Below are positions 26,700 to 40,453 of a stretch of DNA of 64,000 nt, in pieces (the stretch's first letter is position 1; the number at the start of each line of letters is the position of its first letter). This DNA is from Macrobrachium rosenbergii (Eukaryota > Arthropoda > Malacostraca > Decapoda > Palaemonidae): contig NC_089743.1 of assembly GCF_040412425.1 (NCBI RefSeq), positions 85,829,971 through 85,893,970 on the forward strand. Direction: 5' to 3'. Below the pieces are notes generated by a model, which saw only the letters and a program-made list of their open reading frames with translations, was not told the DNA's origin and ran no database searches. Made by a program: the position numbers and the translations under genes.

Positions 26700-28639
26700 T
26701 AGCAGGGATTAGCAGATGAAGAGTTGGCATGAATTCCATGGATGATGGTGTAAGCCGCTTTTGGCGATGACTGAAAAGGTTGGGGTGACTGGTTGGGAGA
26801 TCCGGGGTTTTAGCAATCCTGATATCTTCGATCATAAGTGGAGAAAAGTTCGACGTCAATTACTGTGTTCGTCTCCCATTTCTTCTCTTTTGTCAATTCT
26901 TTTCCTCGAAGAACTAAAAGAATTAACCAAGGGAGGAGCTTGCAGATCTATAACTACAGTGAAACGCCACCAAGATCAGAGAGCTGCACCCTAAAGCTGA
27001 TGGCTCTTTCCAGGCCCTTCGAGAGTACTGGAACAACAACAACAGATGCCTGTCTTAATTAATGGTGGGAAGCTGATGGCTCCTGGATTTGTGGGCAAAC
27101 TCCAAGCCAATAGGAGGGAATAATCCCTGGCCTGTTTCTCAATGGGCTCAGTGATTACCCCTGGAGATATAGGGAAACAGTGATGGATACCTTCCAAAGG
27201 AGAGCACTTATGGGCCTACATCACTCATCACGGGAGGATACCAATAAACGAATCAACTGAGAATTCGACTCAGATATTTCTCAATAATGGGTTATATAGC
27301 CATGAAGTTGACAACAGATCATACATATGTGTTTACATTAACAGCTACATAAGCCAGAACACATAAAGGCAATGTTATACTGTACTGCAAAATTTTAATA
27401 TGACGCAGAAAATAACAAAAGCAATTATAAACTGCGGAGATGATGGACGAGAGGAAAGGGTTGTATTATGTGTTTCTCACGGATGAAATTGTCGTTCATT
27501 TCGACATTCCTAAATGTCAGTTTTGAAAGTAATATAGAACTAGATTTCAGTGGGTGATAGTGTTCACATAATATTCTCGTATTAAGGCTTACCACGATGC
27601 AATGGGAATCTTTACCAATATTATAATATATCTTTGAAAGCCAAGTTTCTCGTCATGAAATAATAATTAATAAAAATAATAAACTATGAATGACGTGACC
27701 TTGGGTCATTTCTGTTATTAGAATTTGCCAAGATTTATCTCTGCACGATGATTTCATTTGGGGAGCTTCCTCAATTTTCTTATCTCACGACTGTCTTCAG
27801 AGATTTAATTTCCTGGTCTCCGGGCATTCATTGTTTATGTGAAATGAATTACCCAATCAGGAAATACTGCAACAGCTCTAAATTATCGTTAATGGAATGG
27901 AAAGACGTTGTATGAAAAGATCTCTGGTTTGTTCCTTTTTATTTATTCCCAAATATTTCTTATATTTCCTCTTTTTACCCGAATTTCTTCTACCGATTTT
28001 CGAGACTGCTTCATAATTCACTGTAGTCTCAGTCTTGATAAAAATCATAAATGGAAAAAAAAAATTATATCATTTCCCTGAACTAATGCGGCTTGTTTTG
28101 CTTATCACCTTAAAAATATACATGAGTCTGACCCTTCTTAAAAACCGTATAATTAAAAATTCATTTCAGTTTCCCTGGAAATATTTCCACCTTCGTAGAC
28201 TTGAAATGTCAAAACAACATATTCAAAAAAATGATTCCAGTCTCCCTGGAAATATCTCTACATTCCTAAGCTTCTTAAAGGTATTTGGAAGTAGACTTTT
28301 CTATTTCAGAAAATGAATTGAATAGCAGCACGTTGCAACGAAAAATAATTTTCACGAATTATCTGCACGAGCATTTCCGAAAACTAGAGGTGTTCCTTAC
28401 GGGGAACTGGGTGCAGTTTTAAACACGAGAGTTGCATAACGGAAGAAATAAAACCATATTTCATAACCTCTACAAGACAATATTAAGAATTCTACCAGCT
28501 TCTAAAGCTTTGCAGAGGGGTAGTAGAAAACAAGAAGTACAAAAAAACTATTTTCATTAGTGTATCTTGCTCATCTTGCTGTTTTGTATTGGTTTCCGAT
28601 ATGTTTAATATCTCAAAATAAATTTTATTATAATTCATA
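26700..28639. other. No recognised gene
   Basis: 26740-27250 is somewhat less AT-rich and is read by several 66-77-codon frames on both strands. None extends through the segment or resembles a known family. The rest is AT-rich with nothing recognisable. Confidence 0.4.
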
Positions 28640-28936
28640 TTATAACTCATATTAGTTCTTCATTGGAGGGGTGGGTAGAGCTCTAGGCTACCACGCTGTT
28701 GGGCCAGCGTTCGACTCTCCGACCGACCAATGAAGAATGAGAGGAATTTATTTCTGGTGATAGAAATTCATTTCTCGTCATAATGTGGTTCGGATTCCAC
28801 AATAAGCTGTAGGTCCCGTTGCTAGGAAACCAGTTGGTTCTTAGCCACGTAAAATAAATCTAATCCTTCAGGAGAGCTGTTAATCAGCTCAGTGGTCTGG
28901 TTAAACTAAGGTATACTTGATTTTATAATTCATATT
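28640..28936 (+). mobile_element. SINE-1 copy F with 14-bp duplication
   Basis: The element spans 28654-28922. Flanks TTATAACTCATATT (28640-28653) and TTATAATTCATATT (28923-28936) differ at one position. The head GTTCTTCATTGG...GTGGGTAGAGC and GTTCGACTC boxes are readable. A short internal deletion removed the GGGCCAGCCCTA segment. Confidence 0.93.
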
Positions 28937-29588
28937 TCATGTATTACTGCGAAGGAGCGATACTACAGTATGCATAATAGAAATGCAACTTGGTAAAGCT
29001 TACAAATTCATTTTGAATTTTGAAGGAAGGATTTTCAGTCACTTAGCATTTTATTAAATGATTAAATTAAAAATAAATGAAAATTAGACAGGCCATTTAT
29101 CAACCCTATTTTCGCAAAGAATAGTTAGCTGGACAATAAAAAAAATAAAAAGAATTGGCGAAGGTCAAACAAGGGAAATGATACTCATTTATACCTTTTG
29201 AAAGATAGAGGGTGATTCGACTCACGCCTTGATGGCCATTGTAACGCTAGTTAGTCTTTAATCGATCAATCCTCTCTCGTCTAAGCGTTCTGCATTTAAT
29301 ACTACCCCTTCAAACTGTTGCAGTCCCTATCTAAGGCAGACTTTCGAAAGGTTATTTATTAAGTATCGCTTAATTTGGGTAATTTTGGTCGTTTATTTAC
29401 GTAATCTGTGGAATTTATACATGTCCAACAAGAAATGCGACTGTACGTACGCACATATGCGCTCGAGTGTGCAAATACGCACACACTCACCGACCTTCAA
29501 AGCGCTGGCATTGCAAGTTTTAGCCGAGTCGTCTCTCCCTGAATTCTGGTAAGCACCCACACGCCCACGTGCAAATGAGATAAGCATG

Positions 29589-30394
<806 letters not shown>

Positions 30395-30427
30395 ATAAGA
30401 CTGTTTGGCTTAGCCTCCCTGAAATGA

Positions 30428-30430
<3 letters not shown>

Positions 30431-30512
<82 letters not shown>
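30431..30512. repeat. (TA)n microsatellite
   Basis: TA tract of about 80 bp. Confidence 0.97.
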
Positions 30513-30961
30513 GTATGTATATTGCACTGCTTTATCATACGAAATTTATTTGTAAGTTTTTGGGATAAAAAAAAGAACCATCTTGGAAAGTATATATTTT
30601 TTTCCCACTGTCTAGCACACTCATAGATTTTGGCACTCAAACTTCTCCTCCCACCCCCAAAAAATTGGTATGAATAAAACACCCCAAGGGGTACCCCCCA
30701 AAAATGGGTATGAATAAAACATGGCGAATGAAAAGTCTGTGAAATCCAAAGAATAAAATAAAATCTGCACACACTAACTCCAAAGGTAAGTCGGCATTGG
30801 TTTCAAGATGAACGTCGATGCTTACGGTGTAATGATATTGCTATGGCAACGGACCGACGGGAATGGGAGACTGATTTTAAGCTGGTTACGAGAGGAAGTG
30901 CAGAGGAGAAGTGCGTTCTAAAGCCCAGCTGAGCAGTCATAAAATCCCCTGGTAACCTTTT

Positions 30962-31351
30962 CAGTTTTCTGTAAACGAAAATTATTGAGATGGCTTCGCC
31001 TGTCCGTCCGCTCTTTTTCTCTCCGCCCTCAGATCTTAAAAACTACTGAGGCTAGAGGGCTGCAAATTGGTATGTTGATCATCAACCTTCTAATCACCAA
31101 GCATACCAAATTGCAGCCCTCTAGCCTCAGTAGTTTTTATTTTATTTAAGGTTAAGGTTAACCATTGGTCGTGCGTTTGGCACCCCTGGGGGTCCCAGCC
31201 GCCGACGCATCTTCACTTGACCGCATCTGGGGAGCAACTGAGCACTGCCCGGTCGTGGCTGGGAGTTTCACACTGCTGCACATCGAGAGTTTCATACAGC
31301 ATTATACACCGTACAGAAAACTCGATTCGTCGGCGCATTTTTTACTTGTTT
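30962..31351 (+). mobile_element. Hairpin-rich non-autonomous element, copy 3
   Basis: Starts CAGTTTTCTGTAAACGAAAA and ends GGCGCATTTTTTACTTGTT. The central palindrome is nearly perfect: arms 31037-31074 and 31102-31139 pair at 37 of 38 positions (core CTACTGAGGCTAGAGGGCTG) around a 27-nt loop. The segment between the palindrome and the 3' end is rearranged relative to copy 2 and carries GGGGGTCCCAGCCGCCGACG. Confidence 0.85.
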
Positions 31352-32144
31352 GGTGTTGCTTATGATTGCATCCGAAGGTTATTTATTTCAAATCGAGTTG
31401 AACGCCACCGGGATCCAACTGAATATTATTTATTTCTGGGGCGTGCGATCACAAGAAGAAGAATAAGAGATATTTCAAATATGGCAATTAAAAATATTAC
31501 AATTGTCTCCAAAACTTCGTTTGTTTATAACTTGTATTTGCATGGAGGTAAATAATTGCTATATATAAATAAAAAAAAAAAGGTTGATTTCTTTAAATGA
31601 TTCCCCGAAGGTAGATACTTAACGGGAACTGGTCACAGATACGAAAAATAAAGAGTTTCACAACAACGTGGAAATGAATCTCGTTACGAAAAATCCTCCA
31701 AATTTTTTCCACTATTCTGAGGATTTCTGTTCCTCCGCCTTAGTTAACGCGGTCCTTCGCAAACAGGAAAAGAACAGGTGACCTCGAGACTGTTTTGAGG
31801 AAATATAGAATCGTCGAAAAACGTGGGATTTTTAGTCTCTGCTGTGAAGGAGAGAAAAACGAAATATGTCTGTCATCAAACATTTCTTAGATTATCTGTT
31901 ACGAAATCTATTTTCAGTTTGGTGACTGTTATTGCCATTGGTTACGTTATATTTATCTGGATTACTTTAACTAAGATTATTAAGGGTGTTAATTACTGCA
32001 TTATCATCTTTTCCGGATTCAGGAAAGGGTTGCAAAAGGTTCTGTTCTCCCGACTTTGAGCAAATGGAACTCAGGACTAAGGGTGTTAGATCAGTGTCTT
32101 GTGTTCGCGAACCATAGAGAGATATAAGAACGGATACTGGAGTT
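31352..32144. other. No recognised gene
   Basis: AT-rich. A 78-codon frame at 31823-32059 has a hydrophobic centre but no other support. Nothing else is seen. Confidence 0.45.
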
Positions 32145-32145
32145 G

Positions 32146-32219
<74 letters not shown>
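32145..32219. repeat. (ATT)n microsatellite
   Basis: ATT tract of 75 bp. Confidence 0.97.
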
Positions 32220-32277
32220 CGCGGATGAAAATGAATGATCCTGTTTTAACTAATTGTTAAAAGAAATCCTTGCAGTT

Positions 32278-32654
<377 letters not shown>

Positions 32655-32760
32655 CTTGTAAGCATCCAGGAAAAGGCACTCGATACAATCCATAGTTTAT
32701 TGCTAATGCCGACGTTTCACAACTACACTGTTGCATCTTCAAGGCTGAAATGCATCAAGT
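32655..32760 (-). mobile_element. Penelope-like terminal fragment with hammerhead-like core
   Basis: On the minus strand the order is GCC, TTGAAGA, a small stem (GCAAC-AGTGTA-GTTGT), GAAAC, GTC, GGC. That is the hammerhead ribozyme layout: helix I GCC/GGC, the CUGANGA core box (here with U instead of the first C), helix II, the GAAA box, and a minimal helix III of palindromic ACGU ending at the GUC cleavage triplet. Hammerheads of this minimal type are known from Penelope-like element termini. The downstream ATTAGCAATAAACTATGG sequence carries no coding. The C-to-U change in the core suggests weak or lost activity. Confidence 0.5.
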
Positions 32761-33286
32761 TAACTCTTAATAATTAATCATAAAAACATTTATTATAACA
32801 ACTAATTAAGAACACTACAGTATTATTACAGAACTGGAACAGTTTGTTAGTATGTTGATTTGCTGTTGGGTTACTTTGGTTACAGGAAACTATTTAGGAA
32901 TTTCTAAGAAAAGAGCATAGAAAATTTAAGCCCTTTAGTGAAAGAAGAGCTTTTGAGGATCACTGTCTGTCAGTTTGTCTGTCTCTCTCGTTATCTCTCT
33001 CTTTATCTCTCTCTCTCTCTCTCTGTAATCGCACGGTGACGATTGCGACCCAGAGACATGGATGTCGAAAATGGCCCAGACACCTCCCCCATCCACACCA
33101 AATGAATCCCTTCTAGATCATAGCTCTATAGGGTGGGCTGGCATTTATCCCTGCTGTTGTCGTTTCTTAACTTTGGCGGGGATTTGCAGTCTTTAAAGTC
33201 TACAGTTCAGTATTTTTAAGATAATTTTTTAACAGCTAAATTCATCATTTTTTACACTGGGAAGTTTAAAGTTTATACCCTAATCT

Positions 33287-33409
<123 letters not shown>

Positions 33410-34410
33410 TCTACATTACCTCTGGTAGTTTCTAGACAATGTTTTCATCTCCTGGATCAGGTTTCTCTTTCCAAGGGATTGTGTGGAAGATTTATGATGC
33501 TTATATTTGTTTTCGTACAATGTTACAATGCCTCACCTGAATGAGGTGATTTTCTTTTCTTACTCAGCAAGAAGGGAAATCTAAATGCAATGCCATTGTC
33601 TGTATAAACAAGATTTTGTGCATGAGGTTATTTTTAATGAAATGCAACAATGAATCCCATTTACGTTGAGTTTGTATGAAATTAAACACCTGGGATATCA
33701 ACAACATATTAATACATCACATGATGCTTCTTCGAAGAGCAGCATTTGCTTCTCTGCTGAGCAAACGACATTTAAAAAAAATCACATATGGGATTTATAA
33801 TGAAAATAATACTGTTACGCAAAGTAAGATTCGAGTTCTTTGCATGAGTGGTCATTCAATCAAAACTAGATATTTCAATTAATTGAGGGCCAGGGTGCAT
33901 TTCATTTCGAGAAATAATCATTCATTAATTCACGAACACATAATTAATTATTTTTCTGAACCTTGAAATAAATTGATGAAATATTACGAGAGACAATGCC
34001 TCACTCTGGTCTAATTTACAAACAAATAATTGATTTATTATTTCGGAGTTAAATTTGATTTATTTAAAAGAATTTCGTCGTAGTATTCAATTAGGCATTA
34101 GTTGAAGTGTTCATAATATTTGCGTTTCTAAATCCTTTAATTTCACTTGAAACATCTTGGCTGGTTTTGTGGTACCTGAGAATGATGTAGTGTAGCTAGG
34201 GAAATTAGAGAGAGAGAGAGAGAGAGACAGAGAGAGACAGAGAGAACAATGATAACGGCTAAAAGCTGTTGTTATTACCGTGGATTCAAATACGCTGACC
34301 GAGGTAGAACTTCTGCACGAACTGAAAAACAGTGAGCAGGTATATCACGTCTAAAGCCCTAAAACCGATCATAAAAGTGGGAAGTAGTGGCCTCGCGATT
34401 AAGTTAACCA
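33410..34410. other. No recognised gene
   Basis: AT-rich, with a (GA)n run near 34205-34245. No long frame and no recognisable element. Confidence 0.45.
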
Positions 34411-35094
34411 AATCATGAGTCAGCACACCCATCAGCCAGCTAGCTCTATAACCCCGCCTTCAATAGGAGGCGTTCTCATGGGAATTCCAGGAAATTGGGG
34501 GCTGGACAAAGTGATGTACTTCATCACCTTCCAATCAAACATGCTAGGGAGGGGTCTTTCACACCCCCTCCTAAGGACATCTCCAATCAAGCCCACTAAG
34601 GAGAGAATTGAATCACACCCACTAGCGTCCTTCCCAATCAACTGCTTGAAGGGGAGGCCTTGCAGATAATTCCTTCCAATAGGACTAAAAGGAGGTGGAG
34701 ATTACAGATAACAAGAAATCCAGGGGTTCGACAGTCTGGAGAGCGACCGAGCAGAGGCAGATTCGAACTGTGTCCACTAAGGGAGAGTATGTCTCCCCTC
34801 GCTTTCGTGTTCCCCATATAGACTGAGTCAAGTTAATTATTCAAGAGTGATTTCGTTTATATCATTGTAACCTGTTAATTTTGTACTGATCTTTATAATA
34901 CTAAGTTCTTTATTAAAGTCAAGAAATTATAGAACTCGTTTCTATATGCCTTCCTGAGAGATATCATTACTTAGAATAATTTATCTTCAAGAATAGGCAG
35001 TTAGCAGAAAGAGAGGAGCTGTGGACACACATAGAAGCATAACAATGTAAGAAGGTGGAAGACTAAAATCATACGACAAGAGAAACACATTACA
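34410..35094 (+). mobile_element. Probable 5' LTR of an LTR retrotransposon
   Basis: The sequence ends ...CACATTACA five bases before a primer-binding site and contains a polyadenylation-like TTTATTAAAG stretch near 34910. GC-richer promoter-like DNA (34440-34800) lies upstream of the TGTTCCCCATATAGACTGAG region. The right end is set by the primer site. The left end is a guess, because no second LTR survives in the window for comparison. Confidence 0.4.
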
Positions 35095-35099
35095 AAATA

Positions 35100-35109
35100 T
35101 GGTGGCAGC
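35100..35109 (+). promoter_or_regulatory. Probable tRNA-Leu primer-binding site
   Basis: TGGTGGCAGC is complementary to the 3' end expected of a eukaryotic tRNA-Leu of the GGTAGCG...CGCTGCCA type plus CCA. It lies just downstream of the likely LTR end and upstream of gag, where a minus-strand primer site belongs. Confidence 0.5.
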
Positions 35110-35990
35110 TTCAAAGAATCCAGAAGGTGAGACGAAACAAACGAACATTAACGAAATTATCAGTGCAATTATTTAAGTTACAGTGAAACGAAATTCTGCA
35201 AAACGAACTTAGATTTTTATGGCAGCGAGCAAATATTATATGAAGAAATAGAATCCTACAAGAGAGCGTCGAGATCCAGTGTGAATAAAAACAGTATTGG
35301 TGCGTTCCGAAGAAACAAAACACATTTAGAACTCTTACCGTCAACAAATTGGGCAAGACCCCGGCAACCACAAGCAAAGTGTTTGTGAAATTTCATCGAG
35401 GTGATTGGGAAACAACACAGATGCAGAGAATTTTTTACGAGGCTACGGCGGCGAAAAACTCACAGCGAAAATACGACGACTTAGCGGTGTCACGATAACA
35501 ACCACAGTAAGTCAGCGAGAAATGAATTTACTGTTCGCTCTCTCTCAATGTGTGAATAAGTGAAGATATTTTCTTTTACATCTTTCTATAAGATTGAAAA
35601 TAAAGAAAACTCTCTCTAGTGAAAAAAATTCCTTTTGCATAAAAACCAGTATTACTCTCTCTATGATAATTAATTATTTAGTAAATAATTTAGATAGTGA
35701 ATTAGTTATTTTTTTCACTCACTCAGTTGGTAATGAATAGTTGAGAAGTTATATATAAATCTGTGTACTCATTGTGATGAAATTTTGATGATATGATGCC
35801 CAGCTTCATATAAGAATTTCTTTTGTGTTTTTAGAAGGAGGTGTTACTAGTGCGCTTGAACTCGGTAGAGAATTTAATTTTTTGTTTTTTTACTGTGACA
35901 ATTTGACAAATTCTTTTAATTTTGGTACGGTATAACAAATTTTTTTTATATATATAATTGATGTACTCTGATTGAATCATTTTTTTTTGT

Positions 35991-37245
35991 GTGACCATAC
36001 AAAGAGTGTTTGATGAATTGCTGAACACAGTTACACATTCACAATACGATTTAAGACCGTCGACACTTAGACGTAGCCGAATATCAAGACTAAATTCCCA
36101 CTCCGCTGTAGTGCAAGGAAATACTAATAATCTTAACACAACTAACCAGAACCAAAATAGTGTTAATCATTCTAATACTACTAACAGTAATAATAATAGT
36201 AACATTACTAATAATACTAATAATACTCGCACCTTACAATTTTGCAATATGAATCAAGCGGCCGTAATAACAACAGCCACGGGCTTCTGTGGACAGGTGG
36301 ATGATTCAAATCCTGACAAAGGTAGACTCGAATCCTATACTGTAAATCATTGGCTAGCAGATGCAGATAGTCGTATAATTTCAGGGGAATAACAGATGAA
36401 AGAGCTAAAATAAATGAAGCCTTGTTGCTCGTCAGCTCAGAGCATGGAGACGCACATAAAACTTTGAATTCCACAAGTTTTAGCAAACTTAATGACTATA
36501 TAGGATTTAAAGAAATTTGTTTATCACTCTGGGAACCAGTAAATAAGACTGACAGTTTATATAACATAACTAGATTTCTTAACCCGCAATATAAAACAAT
36601 TGCTAACTTGTACGCAAGCGTGGAGAATGCAATAGAGAAAATAACAGAAGACTTAAAGAAAACAGCCATTTCTATAGGAGATAAGACTCAAGTTTGGAGA
36701 TAGTGCCAGTAACTTAGTTGAGCTAAGACATGTTCTTAATTAATTGTCATTTCGTACAATATATAATGCCCTTGGAGAAGAGGAAAAGAAGGCTTTCAGA
36801 AAAATAAAACTTGATCCCAAGAAAACCAGAGTTCAAACATTGAAGACAATGAGAGAAGAAATACAAAAGAAAGAGATAAATCTATCCAAGAAATTTTTGG
36901 GAACGACAGAAGCACACAATGAAAGAAAGGGCAGAAATAACAACCCTACTTTTAAAATGAATAATAAGTTTTATGATAATTCCAGACAAGTAGGAAATAA
37001 ACCAAATACCTTCCAAGGAAAATATGCCCAAAATACTAAAAGAAAATGGAATCCAGATCAGAAAGGAAAATACAATCAAACAAAGAGTGGACCTCCCAAA
37101 CCTTACAGATATGGTCAAAACTCAAACAAAAATAATTCAACCCAAGTGAACTATTCCGCTCAAACAAATCATTTTACAAACGAGTGTGGAAAACCTAGAA
37201 TCTGCACGTTTGTAAGAAAGTAGGACATTTAACAAAGAATTGCTG
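35991..37245 (+). pseudogene. Broken gag of an LTR retrotransposon
   Basis: Three consecutive frames read as one gag. The first (35991-36392) has an Asn/Ser/Thr-rich stretch, then GFCGQVDDSNPDKGRLESY. A shift in a G run near 36387 leads to the second (ITDERAKINEALLLVSSEHG onward). A further shift near 36700 plus a TAA near 36742 lead to the third (FRTIYNALGEEEKKAFRKIK). The third ends in a Lys/Asn-rich RNA-binding tail and a CCHC zinc knuckle, CKKVGHLTKNC (37211-37243), which a one-base deletion at about 37208 puts out of frame. C-x2-C-x4-H-x4-C spacing is that of retroelement nucleocapsids. The copy is clearly dead; the family is probably Ty3/Gypsy, by inference. Confidence 0.78.
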
Positions 37246-37499
37246 GTTTAGAACACAAGAAGGAAATAAAGAAATAGTTGAATTAAGCAGTAATCGCTCA
37301 ACATCAAATAACTCTTCAAGTCAATGACAATTTATCCCTACACAGAATACTACAAGAAAGTCCCTTCAAGAAGATAATATAAGAGTAGAAGAATTAGCAA
37401 AACGGGAAGTGAAGGTTCATCACACTATCCCTATTGCAAGAGTAAAGAAGTTGTATTTTCTATGGATGAAGAAGAAATAATCAGAAAGGGAATTACCTA

Positions 37500-37740
37500 T
37501 CATTGAGTTCAATACATAATAAATTATGTACTGTCCTTATGGATTCAGGTAGTACTGTAAGCATAATTGATAAAAATACACCTAACAAATTACTTAGGCG
37601 TTAAAGAAACGCTAATTCAGGTCAAGCAAAATAATAAAAGGAGTAGCTGGTATACAGATTAAAGTTAGAAATGTAGACTTAGAAAATGAACTATTTCATC
37701 ACATAAAACTGTTGAAAGTTTTATAGTCTAAATAGTTTGC
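37500..37740 (+). pseudogene. Remnant of retropepsin-type protease
   Basis: Downstream of the zinc knuckle, one frame reads LCTVLMDSGSTVSIID, with the active-site DSG codons at 37542-37550. This is the hydrophobic-hydrophobic-D-S/T-G core of retroviral-type aspartic proteases, in the expected gag-then-pro order. A short GVKETLI- and IIKGVAGIQIKV-like stretch follows in other frames, as expected after the DSG loop. Reverse transcriptase, RNase H and integrase are absent, so the element is cut off here. Confidence 0.7.
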
Positions 37741-38159
37741 CACTCAGGTGTTGTTTCTCATTTAATTTAATGAAGAGATGTGAATCATCCTAGACTGCAG
37801 AGAGGAATAATTAACCTGAAACAAGATAATAAAAGGGCGTATGTATGTCCCAGAAGAAAAGTTTCACCCCAAATCTGATCAATTTGTCTGAGACAGCTTG
37901 TAAGCAGAAAGACATACATAAAAGAAATTATCATCAAGAGAACAATCAAAATAAAATGGGAGGTAATGGAAAGGAGGAATTTCCACAATTGCAGACTAGT
38001 AATTTAAGAAGATGGGCCTCATAGACTTTCGTGTTTCTGCTGCTTTCTGACAGACTGCCATTCAAAAAAAAAAAAAAAAAAAAAGCTCTGAAAAACATAG
38101 GTCTCATTCCTGACTGCTTTACTTGTTCACTGTGGAATGATCTCGCACTGATAATCAGG

Positions 38160-38262
38160 TTGTTGCTGCTACCTTTTCGGTGGACTTTAAGCTTTAAAGT
38201 ATTGCCTACAGTGCACCACGTGAGGTGCACTGACGGCACTATCCCCCTTTGGGGTATACCTG
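38160..38262 (-). repeat. Dispersed repeat B, 5' fragment
   Basis: ATTGCCTACAGTGCACCACG, TGAGGTGCACTGACGGCACT and CCCCCTTTGGGG match the reverse complement of the start of the copy at 21085. A (A)20 tract lies nearby at 38065-38083. Confidence 0.8.
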
Positions 38263-38269
38263 TTGAAAA

Positions 38270-39376
38270 TTAATAAGTGAGAATGAATTTACAACTGTAA
38301 CAGTTTTAGTGTTCTTTAGAAATTCAACTTTTTGCTTATCCTGTTTTTTTTAATTGCTTTATTTCACCCTTTTCCTTTTATGGGATTTTTTTGTTGGATT
38401 TTCCTGGAAATTTATAAAGAAATATACATATTTTTCTTTATCATTCATCAGTTGATTATTCACCCACATCCGTAGTCACGAAACTCACGTCTTTTATTTC
38501 TCTGCTTCTGTTCTAAATCATTTTTTCTTTCGTCACGTTTCAAGTTTTGTGTTTTTTGAGTCTTTGTCCTCTTATAATCATTTCCATCTGTGGTGTCTTT
38601 TACTTTTAGCGTATTACCAGGTCTGGCTAGGCGTGGATACCTTGCTTTCTCTTGTTGCTAGTGACGGTAGTGGTTTTTTGTTTTGTTTACCTCATTTTGT
38701 TTCCTGTATGTTCGATTTTACTTTTCTATTATTTTATGTCATATTTCTATTTCTGTAATGCTCTCTTCATTATCATCTGTGGTCGGTAAGAGGGATTTGG
38801 ATTTTATGAGATTGACCAGCTTTTGACAATTTTCTTTTCCTTATTGGCACTGTTTGGTTTTATTTCTCATCTAACTTTTACTTCGGGCTTCTCAGGCAGA
38901 CATCCCACTTCTACTCACTGGTAATTTCAATGCGGTTACAGAAAGAAGGCTGACATGTTCAAGACTTTGCCAGATACAGTACTCAAGACCAAAGTATACG
39001 GATCTCTGGTCTCGGCAACTCCAAGTTTTGGCAGCGTGTAAGAAGCATTAAGGGTTCAAAGCGGCAGGAAATATAGACACTGCAAAGAAATGAGGTGATG
39101 GCTTTGAAAAAACAGAGTTGATTTAGTTAAATGGATAAAATACGGCAAGACAGGTGAATACAGTTTAGGAGTTTTCAGGGGAAATACATGCAGAATAAAA
39201 GGAAATGAAAAAGAAAGGAAAACTGGAGCCGCAGACCCTAATATCCGCACAATAGGAGTTTATACGTTTTCATTATGAGTGATGCGGTGTTTGTCCAGAA
39301 TCGATATTGTGGAAATTTTCTGCTTATGAGGCTTTTAATGGATAAACATTTGCAGTAACAGCATATATACACACAC

Positions 39377-39379
<3 letters not shown>
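38270..39379. other. No recognised gene
   Basis: T-rich, then mixed sequence with no long frame. Nothing recognisable. Confidence 0.45.
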
Positions 39380-39447
<68 letters not shown>

Positions 39448-39452
39448 TATAT
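39380..39452. repeat. (TA)n microsatellite
   Basis: TA tract of about 70 bp after a short CA run. Confidence 0.96.
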
Positions 39453-40149
39453 ACTGTATCAGCAGTGTGTGCGCGTATGTAATATATATGTATACATATT
39501 GCCTAAGTGTGTATTACAATGAATATACCACATCGGAAGGAGGGGAAAATACGATTAATTGAAATTAAAAGTGATCTGAAGGAAAATGAATTTCCAAAGC
39601 TCTTGATTATAGGACGAAGCGAAATGGAACAAAGAAAAAAATGACTAGTAATTGCATTGAAAGCAATTGTATACAAAATTATCAGTCGTTTTACTGAAAG
39701 AAAAAGACTTGATTACGATTTGCTGGTGAATATTATGAAGGGTGCAGATACAGTTCTCGTGTGATGATGATGAATTCGAAAGGAATGAAAAATTAATCTC
39801 GAATTCTTCCGCTCCTTCGTGGGAATATTTATGAAGCTCCTCACTTGTGATGGTGTGATTGATAACTCAACGATTTGCTGGAAAATGTTGATCATTTAGA
39901 ACCAGATGGGAAAAAGACTCTACAACCGATAATTCAATTAATGAAATAATGATCACGGACAATTATTATAATTGTTATTAATTTGCCAGCATTCAAGTGG
40001 AATTAGCCTCACGGGGTGTTAATTAGCAAAATGCGTTTCAACATAATAGAAAACAAAAGTGTGGGACAAAATTATAAGCAGCGTGAAGACAATGATTAAT
40101 AAACAAGACAATGAATTGGGATACACAAATCAAAGTCATGCACATGTAA

Positions 40150-40259
<110 letters not shown>

Positions 40260-40386
40260 AATAAACAAAACAACACACATTCAAAAGGCATTATATCCTC
40301 TATAATTTTTTCTCTAACACAGACTTTTTCCTTTTCCTCTATACTCATGTACTCTGTGTAACAACATTCCTATAAAAATATATAAC

Positions 40387-40424
<38 letters not shown>

Positions 40425-40453
40425 TGTAATAATAATAATAATAATAATAATAA
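40387..40453. repeat. (AAT)n microsatellite
   Basis: Two AAT runs split by TATGT near 40425, followed by (GT)n at 40454-40468. Confidence 0.95.
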
